A DNA stretch of 64,000 nucleotides from Porphyromonadaceae bacterium UBA2751 (GCA_002353285.1 DEJJ01000029.1:95093-159092), one strand, 5' to 3'; counted from the first letter of the stretch, positions 24,637-33,367 are shown. Notes: generated from the letters alone by a model not told the origin. Numbers and translations: made by a program.

Positions 24637-25500
24637 TCACTTAACAATCACCTTCTTGCCATCGTGGATGTAGATGCCAGCGGGAAGATTGCTGGTCGAC
24701 ATCTTGCGTCCCATGAGGTCGTAGTAGGGAGCGTCGTCACTCTGACCAGCCTCAATCTGGGTGATGGCCGATGGAGAGGCCTGGGTGTAGGTGTAGTCAA
24801 TCTTGGTAACAGGCAGGTCGATGTTGGTGCCACAGCCACTGGTAGAGGTAGCCTCGGGGAAGGCAGGATACTCAAGGAAGCTCTCGGTGTTGTGAGTGTA
24901 GGTCATAGCGCGACTGCGAGTGCCAGTGCTGTAGAAGCTAACGAGTGTGCCCTCGGTGCAGTTGTCGTTGTCCTCGGCATCAAATACCATGGTAATCACC
25001 ACTCCCTTGCCAGGCTCGAGAGCGATGGGCGAAGCGCTAAGGTCAACTTCGAGCTCGCCATCCTCACCATAAGCGTCGAGCAGCGACACCTCATACACTT
25101 GCTCAAGTGCTGGAGCACTGGCATCGAAGGTGAAGAATTGTTTCTTGCCATCGACTACCGCAAACTCAGTTGCATCGGTCACAGTGGCAAAGACTTTCAT
25201 GTTACGGGTAATGTCGTCAAAGCCCTCGTTGTAGTAGCGATAGGTGAGCTTGGTGATTTTCACATCGGTCTTCTGAGCGTCGGTCACGAGCTCGGCGAGG
25301 TCGTCGGCAGTGTAAATCATCTGGCTACCGGTGTGAGCCACATAGAAGGTGGTGGGAGCCACGTCAAAGAATGAGCCCTCGACCAGAGCGGTAGCGCCCT
25401 CATAGTCACCCACTTCAAGGACACCAGTTTTAACCTCGGCATTCTGAGCCGACACTGTAAAAGCTGCAAGTGCAGCAATCATGAGATAGAATTTTTTCAT
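24637..25500 (-). CDS. Secreted beta-rich protein with short C-terminal sorting-type tag
   Basis: 287 residues: signal peptide (MKKFYLMIAALAAFTVSAQ), an acidic beta-rich body of unknown family, and a C-terminal segment YYDLMGRKMSTSNLPAGIYI followed by HDGKKVIVK. The tail has the shape of a type A T9SS C-terminal domain end (YDL-x-GR-x ... GIYI ... KVIVK) but is compact. The same tail ends the neighbouring protein (25534-26628) and the giant protein at 48205-51909. No enzymatic motif is seen, and an adhesin or surface-binding role is a guess. It lies 33 bp downstream of its neighbour and shares its promoter and terminator. Confidence 0.72.
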   Translation of the reverse strand: MKKFYLMIAALAAFTVSAQNAEVKTGVLEVGDYEGATALVEGSFFDVAPTTFYVAHTGSQMIYTADDLAELVTDAQKTDVKITKLTYRYYNEGFDDITRNMKVFATVTDATEFAVVDGKKQFFTFDASAPALEQVYEVSLLDAYGEDGELEVDLSASPIALEPGKGVVITMVFDAEDNDNCTEGTLVSFYSTGTRSRAMTYTHNTESFLEYPAFPEATSTSGCGTNIDLPVTKIDYTYTQASPSAITQIEAGQSDDAPYYDLMGRKMSTSNLPAGIYIHDGKKVIVK

Positions 25501-25533
25501 AATAAAAACGTGTTTTGAAACTTTAATAATATG

Positions 25534-26628
25534 TTATTTAACTATCACTTTCTTACCATTGTGGATGTAGATGCCATCAGTGGGGTTGGTCACACGACGG
25601 CCTGTGAGGTCGTACCAAGCGTCGTCGCCACCGGTAGCTGGTTGCGCCTCAACCTCAGTTATAGCAGTGGGGCCTTCGATCACCTCGCTGGTGCGATTGG
25701 CCAGGTCGACGAGCACGCGCTGGCTGTAGGGCGAGGTCACAAGAGTGTAAGGAAGGCTTCCGTTGGGTGTGCTGTAGTCGTAGGTAGCAGCATAGACGTC
25801 GTAGTAGACCTCGGTGTGGCCATTAAGGTAGTTGGGGTTCAAGGTAAAGGTCTTGGAAGAGACCTCGTATCCCCAGTCGTCCTCGGCCATGACAGCCTCG
25901 TCGGCAGCAACGTAGGTGTAGACCTCATCGCCAGCCTTAAGCTGCTGGGTTACCTGCACGCGGTCGACATAGTCGGCCTGTCCCACTGGAGCTGTGACAT
26001 TGATAGTAGAGAAGAAGAGGTCGCGGGAGCCGTTATCAAATTCGAGTTCCTTGGTGTAGACTCCAGTGCCTCCACCCTGAGCCGAAAGGTCGACTTGATA
26101 GGTAACTACCTGTTTCTCGCCAGTGCCATGACTCTCGACGCGAATCTCGTCGTTGTGGCTTGAGAGAGTGGTGAGAATCACCTTGTAATGGCCGCCATCG
26201 TTGACCAGGTAAAGATAGGGCGAATAGAGCAGTCCGGCCACTAGGCTTGGTGCGAATGTGGGATAAGCGTAGGCCTCCCAGCCATAGGTGAAAGCATACC
26301 CATAGTCACTCAAATTAACGCCGTACTCGTCGCCACCAGCAGGGCTGATGATAGAGCCGCTGGTGATGCCGTTGAAGTCCTCGTCGGCAAGGATAAATTC
26401 TCCATCGCTTGGAGCGATGTCCTTTATGTAAACATAGACGCAATAAGCCTCGGCGCCAGCCACAGGCTCCCAATTGGCAGTAAAGCCATTGGCAGTGATA
26501 GCAGTGGCGGGTTTCACCACCGGTTTGTCGAGAGTTACCGATTGCAAACGCGGAGCCTTAAGGGTCTGTGCGCTCATGCCAGCTACTGAAAGCAGAACTA
26601 AAGTAAAAATCAAGTAGTGTTTTTTCAT
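25534..26628 (-). CDS. Secreted fibronectin-like protein with short C-terminal sorting-type tag
   Basis: 364 residues. The signal peptide (MKKHYLIFTLVLLSVAGMSAQ) is followed by a fibronectin-III-like start (ITANGFTANWEPVAGAEAYCVYVY). A beta-sandwich of about 150 residues with carbohydrate-binding-module character comes next. The chain ends WYDLTGRRVTNPTDGIYI plus HNGKKVIVK, matching the tags of two other proteins in this window. It is first gene of a two-gene transcript with a consensus promoter (26678-26709). The ligand is unknown; Bacteroidales use such proteins on the cell surface or release them. Confidence 0.72.
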   Translation of the reverse strand: MKKHYLIFTLVLLSVAGMSAQTLKAPRLQSVTLDKPVVKPATAITANGFTANWEPVAGAEAYCVYVYIKDIAPSDGEFILADEDFNGITSGSIISPAGGDEYGVNLSDYGYAFTYGWEAYAYPTFAPSLVAGLLYSPYLYLVNDGGHYKVILTTLSSHNDEIRVESHGTGEKQVVTYQVDLSAQGGGTGVYTKELEFDNGSRDLFFSTINVTAPVGQADYVDRVQVTQQLKAGDEVYTYVAADEAVMAEDDWGYEVSSKTFTLNPNYLNGHTEVYYDVYAATYDYSTPNGSLPYTLVTSPYSQRVLVDLANRTSEVIEGPTAITEVEAQPATGGDDAWYDLTGRRVTNPTDGIYIHNGKKVIVK

Positions 26629-26677
26629 ATTCCAATTTTCTTTTTTAAAAAAAACAAATAAATATATTTTTATTCGG

Positions 26678-26709
26678 CAAAATTAATAAAAAAAACACTT
26701 ATATACAAA
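26678..26709 (-). promoter_or_regulatory. Consensus promoter of the two tagged secreted proteins
   Basis: On the minus strand: -33 TTTG (26709-26706), 20-bp spacer, -7 TAATTTTG (26685-26678). It fits the Bacteroidetes consensus perfectly. Leader about 40-45 nt. Confidence 0.7.
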
Positions 26710-26813
26710 AATATTCCCACTTTCAATTGCAATTAATAACCACCATTTGTGATGATATCGTTAGTTTTTCACTACCATAGGGTATAAACATTTTCTGCAT
26801 CAAGGGCATCAGG

Positions 26814-26861
26814 AGAAAAAAAGGTCGGTCGATGAGAGCCGCTTAGCTCTATCGACCGACC
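26814..26861 (-). terminator. Terminator of asnS
   Basis: Stem 26823-26839 with 26846-26861 (GGTCGGTCGAT core, one bulged G), followed on the minus strand by a run of seven T. The remainder of 26629-26916 holds the promoter above and no gene. Confidence 0.85.
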
Positions 26862-26916
26862 GTGGAATAAGTCAATATCAAGCACTGCACATTACTGTGC
26901 AAGTAGCTTGTTATGC

Positions 26917-28311
26917 TTAGAACTCGCAATTGTTGGGAGTGCGTGGGAATGGGATGACGTCGCGGATGTTGGCCATGCCAGTGACGAAAAGGACGAGTCG
27001 CTCAAATCCCAGTCCGAAGCCACTGTGAGGCACAGTGCCAAAGCGGCGAGTGTCGAGATACCACCACATGTCCTTCATGGGGATGTGCAGCTCGTTGATG
27101 CGATTGAGAAGCTTGTCGTAGCTTGCTTCGCGCTCCGAACCGCCAATGATTTCACCAATCTGTGGGAAGAGCACATCCATGGCACGAACAGTCTTGCCAT
27201 CGTCGTTCTGCTTCATGTAGAAAGCCTTGATGTCCTTAGGATAGTCGGTGAGGATAACCGGGCGCTTGAAGTGCTTCTCCACCAGATAGCGCTCATGCTC
27301 GCTCTGCAAGTCGACTCCCCACTTGACTGGGAACTCAAACTTAGCACCACTTTCCTCAAGGATCTTGATACCCTCGGTGTAAGTGAGACGCACAAACTCA
27401 TCCTTGAGGATGCCATTGAGACGGTCGATGAGCGTGTTGTCGTACATCTTGTTGAGAAACTCGATATCATCCTTGCAGTGGTCGAGAGCATACTTAACGC
27501 AGTACTTGATGAACTCCTCGGCGAGGTCCATGTTGTCGTTGATGTCGTAGAAAGCCATCTCGGGCTCTATCATCCAGAACTCGGCCAGGTGGCGAGGAGT
27601 GTTACTGTGCTCGGCACGGAATGTTGGGCCAAAGGTGTAGATTGCTCCCAGCGAAGTTGCGCCCAGCTCGCCCTCAAGCTGCCCGCTCACAGTGAGGCTT
27701 GTCATCTTGCCAAAGAAGTCCTTGGTGTAGTCGATCTTGCCATCCTCGGTGCGAGGCATGTCGTTGACATTGAGAGTTGTGACCTGGAACATCTCGCCAG
27801 CACCCTCGGCATCGCTCGATGTGATGAGCGGGGTGTTTAGATAGAAGAATCCCTTGTCGTTGAAGAACTTGTGGATGGCAAATGCCAAGTGGTGACGAAT
27901 GCGGAACACGGCGCCAAAGGTGTTGGTGCGCATGCGCAGATGAGCCTTCTCACGCAGGAACTCGAGGGTGTGTCCTTTCTTCTGCAATGGATACTCATCG
28001 GGGTCGGCAGTGCCGTAGACCTCAATTTCTTGAGCTTGAACTTCATAGCTCTGCCCCTTGCCTTGCGAGGCCACCAATGTTCCCACAACGCACAGGCTTG
28101 AGCCTGTGGTGATGGGTTTCAGTTGCTCCTCGGAGAACTGGTCAAGAGCGACAACTACCTGCAAGTTGTGAATGGTTGAGCCATCATTTAGAGCGATGAA
28201 CTGAATGTGCTTGTTACCGCGACGGGTGCGCACCCATCCTTTCACGCACACTTGCTGTCCTTCGAGCTCACCAGTGAAAGCGTCAACAATTTTAGTTCGT
28301 TTTAATGCCAT
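26917..28311 (-). CDS. asnS: Asparaginyl-tRNA synthetase
   Basis: Class II synthetase that charges tRNA-Asn in the cytoplasm. 464 residues from the ATG at 28311 (MALKRTKIVDAF); the frame upstream of that is not conserved. The N-terminal OB-fold anticodon-binding domain shows VKGWVRTRRGNKHIQFIALN. The class II core follows with FFYLNTPLITSSDAEGAGEMF (motif 2 neighbourhood), FGPTFRAEHSNTPRHLAEFW, and the C-terminal motif 3 GFGLGFERLVLFVTGMANIRD. All expected elements are intact. It lies 87 bp downstream of the rluB gene on the same strand and is closed by a strong terminator. Confidence 0.96.
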   Translation of the reverse strand: MALKRTKIVDAFTGELEGQQVCVKGWVRTRRGNKHIQFIALNDGSTIHNLQVVVALDQFSEEQLKPITTGSSLCVVGTLVASQGKGQSYEVQAQEIEVYGTADPDEYPLQKKGHTLEFLREKAHLRMRTNTFGAVFRIRHHLAFAIHKFFNDKGFFYLNTPLITSSDAEGAGEMFQVTTLNVNDMPRTEDGKIDYTKDFFGKMTSLTVSGQLEGELGATSLGAIYTFGPTFRAEHSNTPRHLAEFWMIEPEMAFYDINDNMDLAEEFIKYCVKYALDHCKDDIEFLNKMYDNTLIDRLNGILKDEFVRLTYTEGIKILEESGAKFEFPVKWGVDLQSEHERYLVEKHFKRPVILTDYPKDIKAFYMKQNDDGKTVRAMDVLFPQIGEIIGGSEREASYDKLLNRINELHIPMKDMWWYLDTRRFGTVPHSGFGLGFERLVLFVTGMANIRDVIPFPRTPNNCEF

Positions 28312-28398
28312 AATGATATATTCAACTTGTGGCACTGGTGGCCACAAGTTGAAGTTTAGAGTTTATTGATTAGTTGATAAAAATTTCATGAAAAGAGT

Positions 28399-29736
28399 TT
28401 ACTCAAAGGAGTTTTGCTTAAGATAGTTAACCTCTTCCTGAGTGAGGTAGCGCCACTTGCCACGAGCAAGGTTCTTCTTGGTCAAGCCAGCGAAGTAAAC
28501 TCGGTCGAGCTTCACCACATGATAACCCAGGGCCTCGAAGATGCGGCGCACCACACGGTTGCGGCCCGAGTGAATCTCGATGCCAGCCTGCTTGCGGTCG
28601 GTGGGGCTAACGTAGCTAACAGCGTCGGCATGGATGGGTCCATCGTCGAGTTCCACGCCATCGGCAATGTGCTGCATGTCGTCCTCGGTGATGGGTTTGT
28701 CGACCCATACTTGATATATTTTCTTCTTGACATACTGTGGATGAGTGAGTTTGGAAGCCAGGTCGCCATCGTTGGTGAGCAACAGCACTCCAGTGGTGTT
28801 ACGGTCGAGACGTCCCACAGGATAGATGCGCTCCTCGCATGCACCCTTGACATAGTCCATAACGGTCTTGCGGCCGTTGGGGTCGTCGCTGGTTGTAACA
28901 CAGTCCTTAGGCTTGTTGAGAAGCACATAGCACTTCTTCTCGGCCACAACCACCTGGTCCTTGTACTCTACAATATCCTTAGGAGTGATCTTGATACCGA
29001 GCTGGTCAACGACCTCGCCATTTACCTTGATCACGCCCTTCTGGATGAGTTCATCGGCCTCACGACGTGAGCAGATGCCAGCGTTGGCCATGAACTTGTT
29101 GAGACGCATTGTGGTGTTAGGATCGATGATTGGCTCCTCATATTCGATGCGTTGAGGACGTGGTGTAAAGCGCATCTGTGGGCGTGGACCCTGCATCTTG
29201 CGAGCGCCAGGACGCTGATTGCGCTGGTTGCCGTAGCCACCGCCGCGCTGCTGATAGCCACCGCGCTGCTGGTAACCGCCACGTTGCTGATAACCACCAC
29301 GCTGCTGGTAGCCACCCTGCTGTGGACGGTTGTAGGTGCGCTGCTGGTAGTTGCCTTGCTGATCACCTTCGCCCTGCTGCTGATAACGCTGGTTATAGCC
29401 ACCTTGCTGAGGGCGATTGTAGCCGCCACGCTGCTGATAGCCACCGCGCTGCTGGTAGCCACCGCGCTGCTGATAGCCGCCACGCTGCTGGTAACCACCA
29501 CGTTGCTGGTAACCACCACCTTGATAATTGCGTTGCTGATAGTTGCCGCGTTGCTGATATCCGCCACGCTGCTGGTAACCACCTTGATACTCACCACTGC
29601 CTTCTTCACCGGCTTGTGCTTCACGATTGTAGTCGGCATTTTCTACTCTTGTTGTAGACATTTCATTCTCGTCCATCACAGGACGCCCCTCGCCAATGCG
29701 GGGTCTCTTCGGTTTTTTCTCTATGTTCTCATCCAT
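28399..29736 (-). CDS. rluB: RluB-type rRNA pseudouridine synthase with Gly-Tyr-Gln-Gln-Arg repeat extension
   Basis: Converts uridine to pseudouridine in rRNA (RluB acts on U2605 of 23S in E. coli; the target here is inferred). 445 residues from the ATG at 29736 (MDENIEKKPKRPRIG). Residues about 35-195 are low-complexity, with 13 YQQR units mostly as GGYQQR, interrupted by Pro-Gln-Gly blocks. An S4 RNA-binding domain follows (MRLNKFMANAGICSRREADEL), then the RsuA/RluB catalytic domain with the Asp of GRLDRNTTGVLLLTNDGDLA. The repeat tail resembles RGG/YQ-rich RNA-binding disordered regions. The DNA is correspondingly an 18-bp imperfect repeat (about 29216-29600). The 5' leader is about 130 nt. 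Confidence 0.9.
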   Translation of the reverse strand: MDENIEKKPKRPRIGEGRPVMDENEMSTTRVENADYNREAQAGEEGSGEYQGGYQQRGGYQQRGNYQQRNYQGGGYQQRGGYQQRGGYQQRGGYQQRGGYQQRGGYNRPQQGGYNQRYQQQGEGDQQGNYQQRTYNRPQQGGYQQRGGYQQRGGYQQRGGYQQRGGGYGNQRNQRPGARKMQGPRPQMRFTPRPQRIEYEEPIIDPNTTMRLNKFMANAGICSRREADELIQKGVIKVNGEVVDQLGIKITPKDIVEYKDQVVVAEKKCYVLLNKPKDCVTTSDDPNGRKTVMDYVKGACEERIYPVGRLDRNTTGVLLLTNDGDLASKLTHPQYVKKKIYQVWVDKPITEDDMQHIADGVELDDGPIHADAVSYVSPTDRKQAGIEIHSGRNRVVRRIFEALGYHVVKLDRVYFAGLTKKNLARGKWRYLTQEEVNYLKQNSFE

Positions 29737-29871
29737 AGCTTTGAGATTGAATCTAATAAGGGTTAATAATTCTTTGTTTATATAATTATGAGCTCGGCCT
29801 CTCGGCCTCGCCAATTTTTTAGCATTTACTTGATTTACAATAACCTGTAAAAAATCTTCGAAATTTTTTTG

Positions 29872-29879
29872 CAAAGATA
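29872..29879 (-). promoter_or_regulatory. -7 box upstream of rluB
   Basis: TATCTTTG on the minus strand, 136 bp before the rluB start, predicting a leader of about 130 nt. That leader carries a GAGGCCGAGAGGCCGAG direct repeat near 29791-29815. The 402-bp region 29737-30138 holds this and the divergent rpsO promoter, with no gene visible. Confidence 0.5.
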
Positions 29880-30070
29880 ATGCTTTTAATTGAAAACACA
29901 GCATAGTTGAGCAATATTTTCAACAAAAATTTAAAATTATTTAGTGGTTAGAGCTATTGTTGTAATCAATCAGCAATTCTGAGCGTGGCATTATAGCTGT
30001 AATTTATAGTGCATCAATGCAACAAATCAGGGTTCATAAAAAGATTTTTTCAAAAAAAATGTTGCAACTT

Positions 30071-30101
30071 ATTGTCAGTTTGATTTTTTTGTGTACCTTT
30101 G
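30071..30101 (+). promoter_or_regulatory. Promoter of rpsO
   Basis: -33 ATTG (30071-30074), 19-bp spacer, -7 TACCTTTG (30094-30101). Leader about 30 nt. Confidence 0.6.
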
Positions 30102-30138
30102 CACCGCAATTTTGCGAAAATTTTTAAATAACAACACA

Positions 30139-30414
30139 ATGTACTTAGATCAAGAGAAGAAAAAAGAGATCTTTGGCACCTACGGAAAAAGCAATACTGA
30201 TACTGGCTCACCTGAAGCACAGATAGCATTATTCTCCTACCGTATTGCCCACTTGACCGAGCACTTGAAGGTCAACAAGAAAGATCATACGACTCAACGT
30301 GCACTTAAGATGCTTGTAGGTAAGCGTCGTCGCCTGCTGGATTACCTTATCCGCACCGACATCAACCGCTACCGTGCACTCATTGCCAAGAAGGAGCTTG
30401 GCATTCGCAAGTAA
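30139..30414 (+). CDS. rpsO: 30S ribosomal protein S15
   Basis: Binds the 16S rRNA three-way junction and helps assemble the 30S platform. 91 residues from the ATG at 30139 (MYLDQEKKKEIFGTYG); the frame upstream of that overlaps the promoter and is not coding. Signature segments are DTGSPEAQIALFSYRIAHLTEHLKVN (written in part), KKDHTTQRALKMLVGKRRRL and LDYLIRTDINRY. The last is the universally conserved S15 C-terminus. It is monocistronic, with its own promoter and a strong terminator right after the stop, and transcribed divergently from rluB. Confidence 0.97.
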   Translation: MYLDQEKKKEIFGTYGKSNTDTGSPEAQIALFSYRIAHLTEHLKVNKKDHTTQRALKMLVGKRRRLLDYLIRTDINRYRALIAKKELGIRK

Positions 30415-30445
30415 TCACTTATTTGCACCGCGTAGACGTAATTGG

Positions 30446-30483
30446 AAAGCCCCTGCAAGAGAAGTAGTCTTGAAGGGGCTTTT
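30446..30483 (+). terminator. Terminator of rpsO
   Basis: AAAGCCCCT-g-CAAGA (30446-30460) pairs with TCTTG-a-AGGGGCTTT (30468-30482), followed by TGTTTTTTTC. Strong intrinsic terminator. Confidence 0.9.
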
Positions 30484-30552
30484 GTTTTTTTCACCAGCCA
30501 ACATACTGACAGATGGCGAACAAACAAGACAATGACTTTGACCAATAACGAA

Positions 30553-31170
30553 ATGAGGCAATTTCACATTATACTTCTCATCACATTATGCACCCTGTGT
30601 GGCAGGGCTCAAAACGGAGTGATAGAGGGCGACCTTCTCTTTGCTTACAGCTCCACTACTGGACGCGCCATCAGCCAGGCCACAGTGCATGACACCACTG
30701 CCCTACCCATCTATCACGTGGCGATTGCAACATGGGTGGATGGTAAGCCTTACGCCCTTGAGGCAATTGACGAAGGGGTTGTACTCACCCCATTTGAGAA
30801 ATTCAGTGAGCGCACCATGAGCAAAGGCGGGATGCTGATAGGCAGGCTGAGCGACCGCAGCGGCATTGACCAGAGCGTGAGCAACGCCATGGAGCATCTG
30901 GGCAAGCCCTACGACGACCTCTACATGATCGACACTCAAGAGATTTATTGCAGCGAGCTGGTGCAATTGAGCTACGTTAATGGCAAGGGACAACGATTGT
31001 TCCCGCTCATTAACATGTCGTTTCACGATGCGCAAGGACACATTCTCGACTACTGGCGCAAACACTATGCCAAACATGGCATGGCAGTGCCCGAAGGTGC
31101 GCTGGGCACCAATCCCGCCCAAATAGCCCGCGACCCGGCACTGGAAATCATTGATCAAATCACAAAATGA
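30553..31170 (+). CDS. Secreted permuted papain-like hydrolase (YiiX/YaeF, NlpC/P60-like)
   Basis: 205 residues from the ATG at 30553, chosen because it starts a signal peptide (MRQFHIILLITLCTLCGRAQ). Another ATG at 30532 adds seven residues, and anything earlier would overlap the rpsO terminator. The circularly permuted papain-like fold is shown by the catalytic His early (LPIYHVAIAT) and the nucleophilic Cys late (EIYCSELVQLSY). The segment GDLLFAYSS precedes the His as in YiiX relatives. Such enzymes act in the periplasm on amide or ester bonds, possibly in peptidoglycan or lipids; the substrate is not predictable. It converges with the yqaA gene. Confidence 0.78.
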   Translation: MRQFHIILLITLCTLCGRAQNGVIEGDLLFAYSSTTGRAISQATVHDTTALPIYHVAIATWVDGKPYALEAIDEGVVLTPFEKFSERTMSKGGMLIGRLSDRSGIDQSVSNAMEHLGKPYDDLYMIDTQEIYCSELVQLSYVNGKGQRLFPLINMSFHDAQGHILDYWRKHYAKHGMAVPEGALGTNPAQIARDPALEIIDQITK

Positions 31171-31189
31171 ACTGGCGCAGTTTAGTCCA

Positions 31190-31633
31190 CTACAGTGCCA
31201 GCGAGATGCCATAGGCCAGCAAGACGTAGCGCAGGAACTTGCCAGCGGTCATGCTGGCGGTTGTGATGGGCACGTTGGAACGCATCAGTCCTAAAGCGAT
31301 GAGCAGCACGTTGCCAAAGATGGGGATGAAGCCCCAAAAGGCGACCCATGCTCCGCGCCCCTGCAGCCAGCGCTGCATGCGATCGAGTTTCTCCTTCTTG
31401 ACGTGAAAATACTTTTCTATCCAGTCGATTCGGCCCAAACGGCCCATGTAGTAGGTGAGCAATGCTCCGAGCACGTTGCCCACCGTGGCCCAGATGATGA
31501 GAGGCCACTTCTCGAGCCCAGCGGCAAGCAATCCCAGCATCACCACCTCGCTGCTAAAGGGCACGACACTGCCAGCAAGAATTGCCGACAGCAGCATGCC
31601 CCAATATCCATAGTCGATTAATGCCTGCTCCAT
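31190..31633 (-). CDS. YqaA-family (DedA/VTT-like) membrane protein
   Basis: 147 residues with four hydrophobic segments and the family pattern GYWGMLLSAILAGSVVPFSSE near the N-terminus. The segments NVLGALLTYYMGRLG and GAWVAFWGFIPIFGNVLLIALGLMR follow, the reentrant loop region shared with DedA and VTT proteins. These inner-membrane proteins have been linked to lipid scrambling or membrane-potential homeostasis; the role of the YqaA branch is unknown. The stop lies only 19 bp from the convergent hydrolase stop, and trxB is upstream (54 bp). Confidence 0.85.
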   Translation of the reverse strand: MEQALIDYGYWGMLLSAILAGSVVPFSSEVVMLGLLAAGLEKWPLIIWATVGNVLGALLTYYMGRLGRIDWIEKYFHVKKEKLDRMQRWLQGRGAWVAFWGFIPIFGNVLLIALGLMRSNVPITTASMTAGKFLRYVLLAYGISLAL

Positions 31634-31687
31634 TTTTTAGCTAACAAGCAAACGAGCTAAGGTAAAAAGGTCGAACTTAACGCTCAT

Positions 31688-32620
31688 TTATAATGCAGCC
31701 AAGAATTTCTCAACATCGAGAGCGGCGCGGCAGCCAGTGCCAGCAGCAGCAACAGCCTGGCGATAGCGTGGGTCGGCAACATCGCCGGCAGCAAACACAC
31801 CCTCCACGCTTGTTGCGGTAGTTGCCAAGCCTGTCTTAATGTAACCCTGCTCGTCGAGCTCCAGCTGTCCACCCAGGAAGGCAGTGTTAGGCTGGTGCCC
31901 AATTGCGAGGAAAAATCCATCGATAGCGATGTCGAATAGCTCCTCCTTATCGGTTCCCTTATATTTAACAAGGTGTGCACCCTCAACGCCATTGTCGCCG
32001 AAGAGGCCCACGGTGTTAGTGTTGAACAGAATCTCGATATTCTCTTTCTCCATCACACGCTGCTGCATGGCAGCACTTGCGCGCAGATAGTCCTTGCGCA
32101 CAATCATGTAGACCTTGCTTGCCAGGTTGCTCAGGTAGTGAGCTTCCTCACATGCAGTGTCGCCACCGCCCACCACGGCAACCACTCGCTTGCGATAGAA
32201 GAAACCGTCGCAAGTGGCACATGCCGACACGCCCTGCCCAGCATACTTCTTCTCATCGTCAAGCCCCAGATACTTGGCCGAGGCCCCAGTTGCCACAATA
32301 ACGGTATCGGCCTCGATGGTGGCGCCGCCGTCGAGCGTTGCCACAAATGGGCGCTTGCTCATGTCGATGCTCTGCACGAATCCCGAGCGCACATCGGCAC
32401 CCACGTTAACTGCCTGCTCGCGCATTTTCATCATCAACTCGGTGCCATCGATTCCAGCTGGAAAACCAGGAAAGTTCTCGATAGTGGTGGTTGTTGTCAA
32501 CTGGCCACCAGGCTGAAAGCCCTCGAACAGCACGTTTTTCACATTGGCACGGGCGGTGTAAATTGCAGCAGTGTATCCTGCAGGCCCCGAACCGACTATT
32601 AAACATTGAACTTTTTCCAT
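31688..32620 (-). CDS. trxB: Thioredoxin-disulfide reductase
   Basis: NADPH- and FAD-dependent reductase that recycles thioredoxin in the cytoplasm. 310 residues, the usual length. FAD-binding GSGPAGYTAAIYTARA is at 10-25, the redox pair Cys134-x-x-Cys137 in ACATCDGFF, the NADPH-binding VVGGGDTACEEAHYLS next, and the C-terminal FAD motif FAAGDVADPRYRQAVAAAGTG. All motifs are intact. It lies between the lolA-like gene and the yqaA gene on the same strand. Confidence 0.96.
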   Translation of the reverse strand: MEKVQCLIVGSGPAGYTAAIYTARANVKNVLFEGFQPGGQLTTTTTIENFPGFPAGIDGTELMMKMREQAVNVGADVRSGFVQSIDMSKRPFVATLDGGATIEADTVIVATGASAKYLGLDDEKKYAGQGVSACATCDGFFYRKRVVAVVGGGDTACEEAHYLSNLASKVYMIVRKDYLRASAAMQQRVMEKENIEILFNTNTVGLFGDNGVEGAHLVKYKGTDKEELFDIAIDGFFLAIGHQPNTAFLGGQLELDEQGYIKTGLATTATSVEGVFAAGDVADPRYRQAVAAAGTGCRAALDVEKFLAAL

Positions 32621-32678
32621 TGTTGAAAAGAGTAATAGGAGTTTAAAGAATTAAGGAATTAAAAATGAGTTATAATGC

Positions 32679-33287
32679 TTATCGCAGGTCGACGACCTCG
32701 GTGCCTGCAGGGACTTGGGTCTTGTCGAACTCAAAGGTTGATGCTGCGGCACTGGCGTTGCGGTTGTAGTTGCTGATGGTGATTGTCGTCTTTGAACCAT
32801 CGGAGTGCTCCACTACAGCCTTGCTGATGAGCCAAGTAGATGTTGACACCGTCACGAGCATGTGCTTGACGTTGCTTTTCTTCTTGGGTGTAAACCGAAT
32901 GGTGTAGGTGCCACTACCGGTTCCACCTTTCGAGATGATGTAGCTGCTCTTGAAGTTCTGTGCAGCACTGTAGGGGTTGGTCATCTGCAAGTCGGCAGCA
33001 GTGGGCGTGGTGATGTTCACCTCGTCGGTAGCTGGCGAATAGGACCACATTGTCTTGCCATTATACCAGCACTTGATGTCGCTGGCGAGCACACGGAATT
33101 TCTTGCCACTAAGCACCATAGTGCCTCGAGATGAACCTTGTGGTGAAGCAACGGTGTAAGTAGCACTCACCGCCTTGCCGCCCTTGAGGGCCCCAAGCAC
33201 CTTGTCGACCACACTCTTGGGCGACTGTGCGCTGGCTGTGAGGGCCATCGCCACAAGTGCCAATGCCAAAAATAATTTCTTTCTCAT
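32679..33287 (-). CDS. LolA-like outer-membrane lipoprotein carrier
   Basis: Periplasmic half-barrel protein. 202 residues: signal peptide (MRKKLFLALALVAMALTASAQ), then a LolA-fold domain with SAQSPKSVVDKVLGALKGG, GTMVLSGKKFRVLASDIKCWYNGKTMWSYSP and the TEFEFDKTQVP-like end (here STFEFDKTQVPAGTEVVDLR). Bacteroidetes LolA-like proteins are assumed to carry lipoproteins from the inner to the outer membrane. It sits directly downstream of ftsK, an arrangement I associate with Bacteroidales and with lolA/ftsK adjacency in other bacteria. Confidence 0.85.
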   Translation of the reverse strand: MRKKLFLALALVAMALTASAQSPKSVVDKVLGALKGGKAVSATYTVASPQGSSRGTMVLSGKKFRVLASDIKCWYNGKTMWSYSPATDEVNITTPTAADLQMTNPYSAAQNFKSSYIISKGGTGSGTYTIRFTPKKKSNVKHMLVTVSTSTWLISKAVVEHSDGSKTTITISNYNRNASAAASTFEFDKTQVPAGTEVVDLR

Positions 33288-33367
33288 ATAGCAAAATATT
33301 TTATCACTTTCTTCATTTAGACCTGATAGAGACTGGGTGGTTTAAAAAATCCACGCCACTCCCCTAT

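Noticed and set aside
26917..28347. Upstream start at 28347 for AsnS
   Set aside because: The 12 extra residues are not synthetase-like; the ATG at 28311 gives the normal N-terminus.
29216..29600. Minisatellite or CRISPR-like array on the plus strand
   Set aside because: It is the coding sequence of the RluB Gly-Tyr-Gln-Gln-Arg tail; the repeats are in frame and variable at third positions.
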